DNA of 15,852 nt from Saccoglossus kowalevskii (lineage: Eukaryota; Hemichordata; Enteropneusta; Harrimaniidae). The position numbers and the translations under genes are program-made. Below the pieces are notes generated by a model, which was not told the DNA's origin, made no database searches, and was given only the letters and a program-made list of their open reading frames with translations. Each line of letters begins with the position of its first letter. The stretch's first letter is position 1. This document shows positions 7,555 to 15,851 of this stretch, one piece after another. The stretch is taken from NCBI RefSeq assembly GCF_000003605.2, contig NW_003115986.1, positions 22,218 through 38,069 of the forward strand, in the 5' to 3' direction.

Positions 7555-8286
7555 GTCCCCGTTCGGACGTAGTCTGAAAACGGGGACTTATGTTTTGCCC
7601 TGTGTGCGTCCGTGCATCTGTGCGTCCGTGATCACCTGTATTTCGAACGTGCATGGACCGATTAAGTTCAAACTTCACTTGTACATCACACATTATATGG
7701 GACATACTGTATGCACATGCATTTTTTTCATGATCCGATTAACGATAGCCAAATGGCGGCCGCTTTAAGGCTGAAAATGCATTGAAATCGCACATATTCA
7801 CCATTCCGGACCCGGATCTCAGTTATGCATGGACGGATTTTGTTCAAATTTGGTACATACATTAAACATAATAGGACCTTGATGCACGTCATTTTTTTTT
7901 TCAGATCAAGTTTTACAGAATTCAGTTCTGGATCCGTATCCGAGACATGTCTGGATTGATAAAGTTCAAACTTCACACACACATGGTACATCATGTCACA
8001 AATAAATATGTGCATTTGTTTCATGATCCGCTTAACAATAGCTGAATGATGGCCATTTTAAGGCCGATAATGCATAAAAATCACGTATTTTCACAATTCC
8101 GGAACCGGATCTCAGTCATGCATGGATGGATTTTGTTCAGATTTAGTGTTGTACATATGCAGGTGCATTTTGGATCAGACCACTGAAAGTCGTCTGAGAT
8201 TTCGGTCATGATCTGCTTTGAATGTACAAAATGTATATGTCACTCAAATATGAATGGAACGGGGATGTGTCATTGACAATGACTTG
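7555..8286 (+). mobile_element. X-1: 732-bp non-autonomous repeat inserted in LINE-A
   Basis: Flanked by TA (7553-7554 and 8287-8288). The left end forms a 10-bp hairpin, AGTCCCCGTT (7554-7563) with AACGGGGACT (7579-7588). Near the right end is GAACGGGGA (8257-8265), the inverse of TCCCCGTTC (7556-7564), followed by the hairpin GTCATTGACAATGAC (8269-8283). The interior holds about two tandem units of 293-298 bp: AAGTTCAAACTTCAC at 7664 and 7962, CCGGATCTCAGT at 7812 and 8105. There is no supported protein; open frames at 7343-8024 on the minus strand are partly LINE, partly chance. It interrupts LINE-A between the FKTYT and IYNST segments of ORF2. Confidence 0.8.
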
Positions 8287-8288
8287 TA

Positions 8289-9404
8289 GTATATGTTTTA
8301 AACCCCATATTATTTAAGAATTTAAATGTTGACATAAGAGCACCCAGTCCCGTATTTGCAGCATCAGCTAAAGCATTTACAGTCACCGACAAATCTAGGT
8401 TTTCATTCAATAATATCCCCAGATATTTATAACGCCGAGCATAACTAATAATGTTATCACCTATTCTAAACGTATATTGACTACATTATGTATTCTTTTT
8501 CCTAAAATGAATAACGTTTGATTTAACAAAATTAACCTTTAGTCTCCATTTATAACACCATGTATTAACCTGATCTAACATTTTTTGCAAATTACTTTCA
8601 GAATCTGAAAAATAACTATATCGTCTGCATACAGCGATATGCACATATTTGAATCAATAATATTAATGCCACAACTCAAATCTTTCAAATCCTGCACGAG
8701 ATCGTTAATAAAATAAGGTTGGTGACAGGTTATCACCTGGTTTAACCCCTGTTGTCGTCCTAAAGCTAGCAGACAAATTATTATTAAGACTGATTGACGC
8801 ATTCGTCTCATTATAAATAGATTTTATAGAATATACCTTGCCATCAACTCCATTAATTAATAGTTTATATAACAGTGCTTCTCTATCAACCAAATCGAAT
8901 GCTTTATGTAAATCCAAGAATACTGCAAAAGTAGGTAACTTTTCATTTAATCTATTACGAATAAGCGAAGTTAGAACATAAATATGATCCTGGCAAGATC
9001 TATGCTTCCTAAACCCATTTTGTTCATCGGCTAAAATATTATTATTTTCTAAATATTGTACCAGTTGGTAGTTCAAAAATGAACTTTATAATTTAGAGAT
9101 TGTACTCTGTAAGCTGACACCCTGGTAATTCATAGGAATACGTGGATCTGACGTTCTAGCTTTGCGAATTGGAATAACAACTACAGATTTCCATGCTGTC
9201 GGAATATAACTGGTATCAAAACAAAATTGAAATAAACGAACTAATAATTAAATCAATACATTTACAATTTTTTAGAACCTCATAAGGAATTCCATCAATC
9301 CCAGGACTATTTCCCATTTTTGTATAACTTACTAATTTACGGATCTCGTCATATGTAATATTACTATTTAATACTGGGTTTGATATGTAATCAGATTCAC
9401 TCAA
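8289..9404 (-). pseudogene. LINE-A reverse transcriptase domain (broken)
   Basis: Successive frames on the minus strand read KMGNSPGIDGIPYEVLKNCK (RT motif 1), ILADEQNGFRKHRSCQDH, FAVFLDLHKAFDLVDRE (motif A, with the catalytic Asp), TTGVKPGDNLSP (motif B) and SLYADDIVIF (motif C, the YADD box), then VNTWCYKWRLKVNFVKSN and RRYKYLGILLNENLDLSVTV of the thumb. The three catalytic Asp codons survive, but the frame changes between motif B and motif C, and stop codons occur after SKL (about 9090) and in the thumb, so no enzyme can be made. It ends where X-1 was inserted. Confidence 0.88.
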
Positions 9405-10019
9405 TCTTTGTTATAAAATATTTTCATTTGATTCCGAAATTCAATATCATAATCCTCTGAGAACTGATTTAGCCAAGTATCCAAAACCTCATTAAAATCT
9501 GATACAATACCACCTTCGTCATCATAAACTTCCATAATTATATTTTTTCGTTTAGGAGGTCCTAAATTTTTAACATGATTCCAGAACATGTTAGGATCAC
9601 AAGTAAACACTGTTTCAATTTCATAAAGTTTTCCTTTCCTGTAACGGCGATCATAGTACCGCAATCTTTTATCAAAAACACGTTGAGCAGCTTTAAAATC
9701 ATTAAGTAATACGTTTTTAACTACACGATTATCATTACGCAAATTATATGACAGAAATCTTCGCTCAGCTTCGTGCATCTTTTTCCATAAATTATTGAAC
9801 TCCTCATTCCAATATGGTTTATGATGATGTAGGCGTTTACGTGATTTCCCATTACATTCTATGTATGGAAAATTAGCATTCAATTCATTCATAATATAAT
9901 TACAGAGTTAGTTGTAAACCGCATCAACACTCTCCTGTCTTGCTCGACATGTCTCTATTTCACGGCTTATTACATTTATTGTACGTATACTCAGTTCCGA
10001 ACACATCAAATCAGCAGGA
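9401..10019 (-). pseudogene. LINE-A ORF2 linker between endonuclease and RT
   Basis: A 163-codon open frame (9401-9892) reads MNELNANFPYIECNGKSRKRLHHHKPYWNE… to YDIEFRNQMKIFYNKD: basic and helical, with the KPYWNEEFNNLWKKMHEAER block commonly found before RT in APE-type LINEs. Upstream in the same frame, SELSIRTINVISREIETCRA… runs to about 10019 with one internal stop. The longest undamaged stretch of LINE-A. Confidence 0.75.
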
Positions 10020-10024
10020 ATGTT

Positions 10025-10890
10025 TTATAATTTATATTTTCTATGTCTAAATTTACTCGGATGATTTATGTTTTCTTTTCCATTCAAATAATTATCGCTC
10101 ACCTCCATTCGAAGTACACAATCGAACAAGACAAGAGAATGGGGCAGCACCTTACAACGACTATTCAACAATGGTACTAAATTGTATTCTTCTATCCACG
10201 ATGACATAGTTTTAACTCTAAAATTATCCCACTTATCTAGACAATCGTGAGGAATCACAATGTAATCTACAACCGCTCTTCCCTTTGTAGACACTGAAGT
10301 AAAATTATTATTCTCAGGATTCATTCTACCATTCAATATACACATTTTTGCATCGATTAGAAATTCAATGAAAGAGCTACCATGTTGATTTATTGTTTTG
10401 TCCAACACCTGTGCTTATCTCATCTACTATATTGTCATTCAAATTACCTATGCGTGCATTGAGATCTCCACACATAACACTATCAATATCATCTAAGGAA
10501 TACAATCGACTTAAAATATGAGCGAGATAACTGGATGCGTCTCCACCCATGGCGAATTTTCAGGGGCTAAGTAACAAGAAAAGATTAAAAAAGCATAATT
10601 AACTTCAATGCTAATATTCCTTCATATTCTTTATCAAAGAGTGATACCTCATATTGGTTAAAGAGACTTGTTTTGACAAATGTACCAACCCCTCCAAAAC
10701 ACCTGTGTGCATCAATATGAGAATGCGATCTGTTAAACCTATACCATCTGTATCCATTAATTGTAATATCATTGTTCCCGGACAAGTGAGCCTCATTTAT
10801 GGAAATAATATCTGCATTGCTATTTAATAATATTTTAGTTCTCAAAATACTGTCATGTTCAGTCCAACCAGCAATATTTAAATGATTATA
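10025..10890 (-). pseudogene. LINE-A endonuclease (EEP/APE) domain (broken)
   Basis: The minus strand reads LNIAGWTEHDSILRTKILL, NADIISINEAHLSG (the E of the NE-x-HL motif is a metal ligand), YRWYRFNRS, RCFGGVGTFVK, then after frameshifts FSCYLAPENSPW, SVMCGDLNARIG (catalytic GDLN), HGSSFIEFLIDAKMCILNGR, STKGRAVVDYIVIPHD and a degraded final LPHSLV where the family has an SDH-like motif. At least two frameshifts (around 10590 and 10550) and one near 10400 disrupt it. It would have nicked target DNA to prime reverse transcription. Confidence 0.85.
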
Positions 10891-10906
10891 GAGATGTTAT
10901 CAGTGA

Positions 10907-11091
10907 TTACATGACTCGGCTTGTCCTAGTTATTTGCTTATTGTGTCTTATGGACAATTCACCAGGTAATTCCCGTAATAACGTACACACATTTAAATCA
11001 ACAATCCGTTCTACATGTGATTTACAAGCGTTAATGTACACTTGTCTGTATCCATCAGCAGATCTTAATTTATCCTTTACTTGAAGAAATG
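10907..11091 (-). pseudogene. Probable LINE-A ORF1 C-terminal remnant
   Basis: An open frame of about 61 residues beginning at the truncated 5' end of LINE-A (AFLQVKDKLRSADGYRQVYI… RTSRVM, stop 10907-10909) lies immediately upstream of the endonuclease. Its position suggests the tail of ORF1. I see no diagnostic motif, so the identification rests on position only. Truncation at 11091 marks the 5' end of the inserted copy. Confidence 0.4.
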
Positions 11092-11624
11092 CCACAAATG
11101 CTTGATTTGTGATGATTTTTTAGCACAAAAATGGCCGCCATATGACTATTTTGAATCAGATAGTCAAACCAATAAATCTGTATATATATGTCATGATGTA
11201 TAATGAATATATAAAATTTAAACACGAGTCAAAGCATGGCAAAGACATGGCACTAAAACTGCATTCATTAAAACAAAATGGCCACCAGTCAGCCATTTTG
11301 AATCCGATCTGAAAAATAAAATGACATGCATCAGGAACCCATAATGTCTAATGTATGTACTAAGTTTGAACAAAAACCATTCCATAAATGCTTGATATTT
11401 AATGATTTTTTAGCACAAAAATGGCTGCATTTTTGCCATTTCGAATCAGAATGTGAAACAAATTGATGTGCATATTTATAATATTATGCATGATGTATGT
11501 ATGAAGTTTGAATGTAATTGGTCCAGGCATGTCTAAGATATAGGTTCGGACACACGCATGTACGCACAGAAGCAAGGACGCACAGAGGTCAATCCATAAG
11601 TCCTCGTTTTTGAACAGCTGGGAC
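11092..11624 (-). mobile_element. X-2 repeat, proximal part with the head end
   Basis: Two internal units about 290 bp apart (ATGCTTGAT…GATTTTTTAGCACAAAAATGG at about 11098 and 11388). The head at 11624 is followed by TA (11625-11626). Read on the minus strand it begins TAGTCCC… and then GAGGACTTATG, CTGTGTGCGTCC, as X-1 begins TAGTCCCC…GGGGACTTATG…CTGTGTGCGTCC on the plus strand. A short terminal stem (AGTCC 11599-11603 with GGACT 11621-11625) is kept. With 6045-6349 it forms one X element of at least 830 bp in the opposite orientation to X-1. Confidence 0.8.
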
Positions 11625-11626
11625 TA

Positions 11627-11931
11627 AAAAAGCTTATAGTAAAGGTAGCAAGAAAAGAAAAATGAGTAATAGTTTAATTGTGATTAGGACATTCACCACC
11701 AATTACTTATTGATTTAATTTTCTAATTGTTTACTTTAGTTTGTTACTTTTTTAGCTAGCTGTTGTTTATTTAAACAACATACTTGGAGGTCAGGGGTCA
11801 TGGCGATGCGAGTGACTATCGCGCCCAGGTCAGCTCCCAAGAAAAGGCATACAATCAAGTTATGGGTTAAGTCTGATCACTTTATATTACCACGAGTCTG
11901 TTAATGAAATACGAGTCACTAACTAGGTAAA
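11627..11931 (+). other. Spacer and probable 5' UTR of LINE-B
   Basis: AT-rich up to about 11785, then a more GC- and CpG-containing stretch (…GGTCATGGCGATGCG…) up to the ORF1 start at 11932. The composition change near 11785 is my estimate of where LINE-B begins; no target duplication was identified. Confidence 0.4.
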
Positions 11932-12150
11932 ATGTCAAAGAACGACAAGGAAAACAGCAGAACAACCAGAAAAAACAGCAGCAAAAAAGAAAGGAGACCA
12001 ACAATCAAAGCTAGCATTCAACAGGACTTTCTAACATGGCATCAACGCACATGCTTGGGATGCAAATGTAGCTCGAGCGCAGGTGAATCTGAAAGCGAAA
12101 GGGTACCAGAAGATGAAATCATGATACCAACAGCTCTATATTTTAAATAA
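11932..12150 (+). pseudogene. LINE-B ORF1 N-terminus
   Basis: ATG in context aaaATGtc begins a 72-codon frame, MSKNDKENSRTTRKNSSKKE…: a Lys/Arg/Ser-rich start, then a CLGCKCSSS segment. It stops at 12148-12150. The next ORF1 segment is open in another frame (12143 onward), so a one-base shift near 12145 in an A-rich stretch probably separates them. Confidence 0.6.
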
Positions 12151-12163
12151 AAAGTTTTCCAAG

Positions 12164-12553
12164 ATGGAAGAAACAACACTCCGTGATATTAAAGAACTGA
12201 AGAGGAAAGTTTCAGAAATACATGAAATGAGAATGGACGTCGAAAGATCTTGTGAGTACGCTACCAAAATGGCAGACAAAAGCATATCTGAAGTAAACGA
12301 ACTGAAGGAAGAACTCAGAACTTTAAGATCCAAGATGGAAAGCAACAGAGATGAAACTTTAAAAATCAACCACTACTCCCATAGATTCAACTTAGGATTC
12401 TACGGAATCGATGAAAAACAGAACGAGACACCATTATCTGTCATTGGTGAGCTACTCACTAGCAAATTCAACATGGACAGTACAAAAATGCCCATTATGT
12501 CTCTGCGAAATTTGGGCAAAACAGTCAGCAACAAAAATCATGTGCCATTATAG
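12164..12553 (+). pseudogene. LINE-B ORF1 coiled-coil and RRM-like region
   Basis: A 129-codon frame. Residues ~1-62 are heptad-rich and charged (RDIKELKRKVSEIHEM…VNELKEELRTLRSKME), a coiled coil expected to trimerise ORF1p. Residues ~65-120 (HRFNLGFYGIDEKQNETPLS…) match the start of the L1 ORF1 RNA-binding domain, where the family has a (R)NNLR(I/F)YGI strand. After 12553 the frame shifts, and ILYHPKRNCAIFEEGTTWHQ can be read to about 12620, where LINE-C interrupts. Confidence 0.7.
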
Positions 12554-12622
12554 CCAAAATATTATACCATCCAAAAAGAAACTGTGCGATCTTTGAAGAA
12601 GGCACTACATGGCACCAATACC

Positions 12623-13080
12623 TAATAATAATTATAACTTTATTGCATCCTAGGAAATACAATGGTTCTATCAGTTAATAGCAATAAAGATTAGTTGTCA
12701 TAACTACTACTACAAAAAGAAAGTTAATTGTTAATAGGATAAAGCAAGTGTTACATATTGAATGGCATTTTTATTTCTTGATTGAAATGTGTTATGAATA
12801 TAATTGCCAATCTTTTCTATTATTACATCATATTTTGAAGTCATCAAAAAATTAAATTTCTGGAGATCATCCTGCGTTTCTTTTGGAAATGTAATGTCTT
12901 GTATGATTTGTTGGTGTATTACTTTATATTGTGAGCATATCATAACAAAGTGCAGTTCATCTTCTATTTTGTTCTGTGTACATTGTTTGCAAATTCTATT
13001 TTCAGTCGGTATTTTTGGTTGCATATGCCTCCCTTTTTCTATTGCTAAATTGTAATTGCTAATTCGAAATTTTGTCATTG
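12623..13080 (-). mobile_element. LINE-C: 5'-truncated 3' end of a third LINE, inside LINE-B ORF1
   Basis: The minus strand carries a 115-codon frame (12731-13078) reading TKFRISNYNLAIEKGRHMQP, RICKQCTQNKIEDELHFVMICSQYK (C-x2-C, H-x4-C knuckle of LINE ORF2 tails) and a C-terminal helix. A 3' UTR with AATAAA at 12639-12644 and an (ATT)n tail ending at about 12623 follow. LINE-B ORF1 coding flanks it on both sides (WHQ before, KFYVKEDLCP after). No target duplication is clear. LINE-A has a similar knuckle and tail but a different sequence. Confidence 0.82.
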
Positions 13081-13266
13081 AAATTCTACGTTAAAGAAGA
13101 TCTCTGTCCAGCTGATTTCGCCAAGAAACGTTCATTGCATGCTGTAATGGAAATGCATGGAAGGAAGGAAGGGAAAAAGCCGAGGTTAAGAAACGGAAAT
13201 TTGTTCATTGATTGAAAAAAGTACAATTACGAGGATTGAGCTATATGTATCCCACACAGATCTTAA
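13081..13266 (+). pseudogene. LINE-B ORF1 C-terminal domain
   Basis: The plus-strand frame KFYVKEDLCPADFAKKRSLH…KKPRLRNGNLFID runs to a TGA at 13213-13215. It continues in the same frame as KKYNYED, a second TGA (13237-13239), then AICIPHRS and TAA (13264-13266). Both TGA codons could come from single G-to-T changes of GGA (Gly), which would suit the family's IDGKKY-like pattern. The block resembles the C-terminal domain of L1 ORF1 proteins, with (F/Y)V-x-EDFxP near its start. Its strand and content complete the ORF1 interrupted by LINE-C. Confidence 0.65.
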
Positions 13267-13565
13267 CATGATAACACAGAACCTGTACTGAACTTCACAC
13301 CAGCTGGTGACTAAACACACGTTGATCAGACTGTACAAACTGTACGCGAGGAGTATGATGAGTTTGTTGTTTTATTAGTCATTTTCTGGTTTTGTATCCT
13401 GTTGTGACCTTATGATGTGCTTGGGGTGTTCAGCCTTTAATAGGCATGGTGGGATATTTTTTTGTGTTTGTGTTAACTATATTCTTATGTAAAATAGTTC
13501 AAAAAATGACAACTTTAATATTAGGCATATTAATAAAGCAACTCTATGCTAGAATCATAACTACG

Positions 13566-14014
13566 ATGAAACATGACAAACTTAAATTTTTATCCATTAA
13601 TACCAGGGGTCTCAGGGATTTCAAGAAAACAAAAAGATTTTTAAGCTGGCTCAAAAACAAAAATGCAAATATATTTTTCATTCAGGAAACGCATAGTATC
13701 ACAGAAAACAAAGTATATTGGGCAAGTCAGATGCAGGGTGAATTTTTCTTCTCCCATGGCAAATCAAACAGAGGTGTTATGACTATACTGCGAAACTGTA
13801 ATTGCATTATTAACTCTTCAGACAAAAGTGATATTGGTAGATATATATAATACTTAGTGTCCCAATAGATGAAAGGAACTACCTGCTAATTAATGTCTAT
13901 GCACCAAATGAAGAAAGCCCACACATAGAAGTTATGCGGGAAATTTTGTCAAAAATCTCAGAACTTAATGACACAATTGAAGGCCCAAAATGGTCAGAAT
14001 CAAAGAAAGCTTAG
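13566..14014 (+). pseudogene. LINE-B ORF2 N-terminal endonuclease fragment
   Basis: ATG at 13566 begins KHDKLKFLSINTRGLRDFKK, RFLSWLKNKNANIFFIQETHS (QETH carries the catalytic Glu of L1-type APE endonucleases) and GEFFFSHGKSNRGVMTIL. The frame stops at 13850 in an ATATATAT tract; in another frame ILSVPIDERNYLLINVYAPNEE continues to TAG at 14012-14014. The NVYAPN strand normally precedes a GDFN motif, which is absent, so the domain is truncated. An in-frame extension upstream to 13446 lacks family support, and I prefer the start at 13566. Confidence 0.82.
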
Positions 14015-14019
14015 AAAGA

Positions 14020-14278
14020 ACTCCAGTATGCTGAAAGTATTGGAGATACATTGAAAATAATTCAAAATTTAAGATTTGCTTTTCAAATGAGAAGCTTGGC
14101 AACTAATATTTGTCTGCAATTTGAGATGCACAACTTGAAAACAATGTGATTCACAGTATCAAAATTTATAATACATACAGAAAATACATTTGAATTTTCA
14201 TCCATGGTTTTTAGTCTAATTCCCGAGCACCTCTGTGATGAATTTAATTTAAATCTGAATAGCTGTGCAAGTTGGACG
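14020..14278 (-). pseudogene. Possible inverted LINE ORF2 C-terminal remnant
   Basis: The minus strand is open for about 67 codons from 14278: VQLAQLFRFKLNSSQRCSGI…VFSVCIINFDTVNHIVFKLCI…LLI, then after stops ANLKF and FNVSPILSAYW. The order C-x-(n)-ETV-like-H-IVF-x-C followed by a FNV…IL block resembles the C-terminal Cys/His region of L1/Tx1-type ORF2 proteins. The match is degenerate and the opposite strand is also fairly open to about 14150, so this is tentative. If right, LINE-B's 3' part is inverted relative to its 5' part. Confidence 0.35.
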
Positions 14279-14705
14279 TACCGGTGAATACATCGGTACT
14301 CGCTTAGCGATAATACTATTTTGATTAACAGTAACTTCTGCGAATACTATAATACTATATAAATTAAGACCTATCATTCGTGATAACCACCGGCAACAAT
14401 CTCAGATACATTAACGTAAATCATAACACGTTGTGTTCCGACATAGATCGTACGGTAGCTATTGAGCGCATTCACCGTCAATTGTTAGGCCAATTCGTCG
14501 CTGGGCGATCGATCTGTATCCATGACATCAATGTTGTATTAAGGATATAGTCTCATCTCGGCATAGAAAGTGTTGGTAACGAAACGTAATCAGCCAATTT
14601 GTCACAGTTTCTGTCGAAATCTCAAAACACAATAATGAGGGAAAAATGGCGACCTCCTTGCTAGAAAAAACTTGCAAAGCATCATGGGGAAAATGCGCAT
14701 GCGCA
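14224..14705. promoter_or_regulatory. CpG-rich promoter-like island with an NRF1-type palindrome
   Basis: By eye, 27 CpG dinucleotides fall in 14224-14703, against very few in the AT-rich flanks. Motifs cluster at the right end: CCAAT (14594-14598), AAAATGGCG (14643-14651, YY1-like, plus orientation), GCATCATGGG (14679-14688, similar to the ZNF143/SBS core) and the perfect 12-bp palindrome TGCGCATGCGCA (14694-14705, NRF1 type). These sites are typical of housekeeping promoters close to the transcription start. The direction is unknown; the YY1-like site favours plus. No coding exon is recognised next to it. It may serve a 5' UTR exon of PSPH or a gene further right. Confidence 0.5.
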
Positions 14706-15364
14706 TAAACTGTCCTAGGGAGGGCAGATCATGGGTACATAAAATGAACAATTTGAAATAATTATATAATAACTGACACTTTTTCATGTTTATTATATTT
14801 AACTATAATTTATTCTGATAGACATAATTTCAAATACAATCAAACATTAAAATATTATAAAAAAATATCAAGGCCAAGCTAAGCCTCACAGTTATCAATT
14901 CTGAACCCAGAAAATTAATAATTAAATAAATTCAAAGAAAATCGAAAAACAAGATTCAGTCTACTCAACAAACACATTGTCTGGAGATATTTACACAAGC
15001 TAAGATCCTGCCAAATTTTTACAAAAGTTACTGAGCAGTTTTTGAGATAACGGCAATAAATAATAAAAATATGCAAAATATTGTTAAAACAATTATAAAA
15101 ATACTAACAATGCATGAACCTTATTCAGCATTAATGTGAATACATAACTTCGATAGACAAAATATTACTGTATATTCAAATGAAAATAAATTATTTGTGC
15201 CTTGAATGTTTTCATTCTTCATGTTCATTTATTACTGTACTGTAAGAATATTGAAGATAACTTAGAGTACAAGTACATAAATAATACATAATACCTTCTA
15301 AAACACTGTTGCAGCAAAACAGCAATGATGCATATGGGGTGAGAATACCACCAAAATTAGCTTG
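14706..15364. other. AT-rich non-coding stretch
   Basis: No exon, RNA gene or repeat could be supported. It contains several TACTGTA words (15167, 15235-15240) like those at MITE ends elsewhere in the window, but no paired inverted copy was found. Confidence 0.4.
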
Positions 15365-15367
15365 GTG

Positions 15368-15660
15368 TCATTATTTGAACATTGTTTAGTTGTTTGATCT
15401 TTATTTGGAAACTTGTTTGGTTATTATTTGGTCATTATTCGGTTATTTGGTCTTTATTTAAACATTTTGCGCTTATTCCATTATTGTGTTTTTACTGCAG
15501 CATCGTATTGCCATTGTTTCATTATTTCAACTTTATTTCTTAATTATTTCATTATTATGTAATTGCTACAATATTATTTTGTCATTGTTTCATTATGTTA
15601 CAATTGTGTTGTTATTTAGACATTATCTTGACATTCAATTGTTATAAGATTCGGTTATTT
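15368..15660. repeat. Degenerate short-period T-rich repeat
   Basis: TTATTT-like words followed by G or C recur with spacings mostly of 11 or 8 bases (for example TTT at 15374, 15385, 15393, 15404, 15416, 15427, 15438, 15446, 15457). The sequence between them is variable (TTTGGTCATTATTCGG-like). No exact unit is conserved. Confidence 0.45.
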
Positions 15661-15724
15661 TCCAAATGTCTTGACATTCAGTTCGCTTAACTTGCGATTA
15701 CCTCAACATTTGATTACCTGACCT

Positions 15725-15764
15725 ACATTAGCTGACCCCGCTATACATTAGCTGACCCCGCTAT
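15725..15764 (+). repeat. Perfect 2 x 20-bp tandem repeat
   Basis: ACATTAGCTGACCCCGCTAT occurs at 15725-15744 and again, identical, at 15745-15764. This is a recent duplication beside more CpG-containing sequence. Confidence 0.9.
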
Positions 15765-15851
15765 GCATGTAGTATTCAATCCATAGTCCCGGTCCGCCTC
15801 CAATAAAGCGTTGCTCATGATGGCAATGTAGCCTTTGTAAAAGTTAGCGAG
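15741..15851 (-). CDS. Unassigned open frame at the window edge
   Basis: 36 codons are open from the right edge on the minus strand: LANFYKGYIAIMSNALLEAD… to AGSANV, ending TAG at 15741-15743. Composition is protein-like (GYIAIMSNALLEADRDYGL) and CpG is higher than in the neighbouring AT-rich DNA. The stop lies within the 20-bp tandem repeat. I do not recognise a family. It could be the 3' end of an exon or mobile-element ORF extending past the window, or chance. Confidence 0.2.
   Translation of the reverse strand, partial: LANFYKGYIAIMSNALLEADRDYGLNTTCIAGSANV

Larger units (their letters stand above)
6350..11091 (-). mobile_element. LINE-A: degraded APE-type non-LTR retrotransposon, 5'-truncated
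   Basis: Minus-strand order from 11091 down: a probable ORF1 C-terminus, an endonuclease (EEP/APE) domain, a linker, reverse transcriptase, a thumb and C-terminal region, a Cys/His knuckle, a 3' UTR, AATAAA (6367-6372) and a (TAC/ATT)n tail. The flanks CCATAA (6344-6349) and CCACAA (11092-11097) may be a diverged 6-bp target-site duplication. Removing the two later insertions (6755-6934 and 7555-8286) leaves about 3.8 kb of LINE. All frames are broken by shifts and stops. The sequence type resembles elements common in molluscs; the clade is not assigned. Confidence 0.9.
11780..14014 (+). mobile_element. LINE-B: L1/Tx1-like non-LTR retrotransposon, incomplete and rearranged
   Basis: The plus-strand order is a 5' UTR, ORF1 (basic N-terminus, coiled coil, RRM-like and C-terminal domains) and the start of the ORF2 APE endonuclease at 13566. 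The RT is absent. ORF1 is interrupted by the minus-strand fragment LINE-C. After 14014 recognisable plus-strand coding stops and an inverted ORF2 C-terminal-like stretch follows. The two-ORF architecture with a coiled-coil/RRM ORF1 is what supports the L1/Tx1-like label. Confidence 0.75.

Noticed and set aside
7728-8024. 98-codon minus-strand frame inside X-1 as a transposase
   Set aside because: It lies across the ~295-bp internal repeats, has no catalytic motif, and its sequence repeats with the DNA units.
12136-12369. 77-codon minus-strand Ser/Leu-rich frame
   Set aside because: It is the antisense of the LINE-B ORF1 coiled coil.
13446-13565. In-frame upstream extension of the LINE-B endonuclease as a signal or membrane segment
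   Set aside because: It is hydrophobic by AT-richness and lacks family support; the endonuclease begins naturally at the ATG at 13566.
14470-14540. Minus-strand stretch reading DVMDTD…SDELA as the missing PSPH nucleophile exon (DVDST…IDELA)
   Set aside because: The spacing and residues do not fit DVDST, a stop follows SDELA at once, and there is no donor site. The resemblance is judged to be chance.
14647-14709. Short plus-strand frame MATSLLEKTCKASWGKCACA as a gene start
   Set aside because: Only 20 codons, ending inside the NRF1-type palindrome. The ATGGCG is better explained as a YY1-like promoter motif; at most an upstream ORF.
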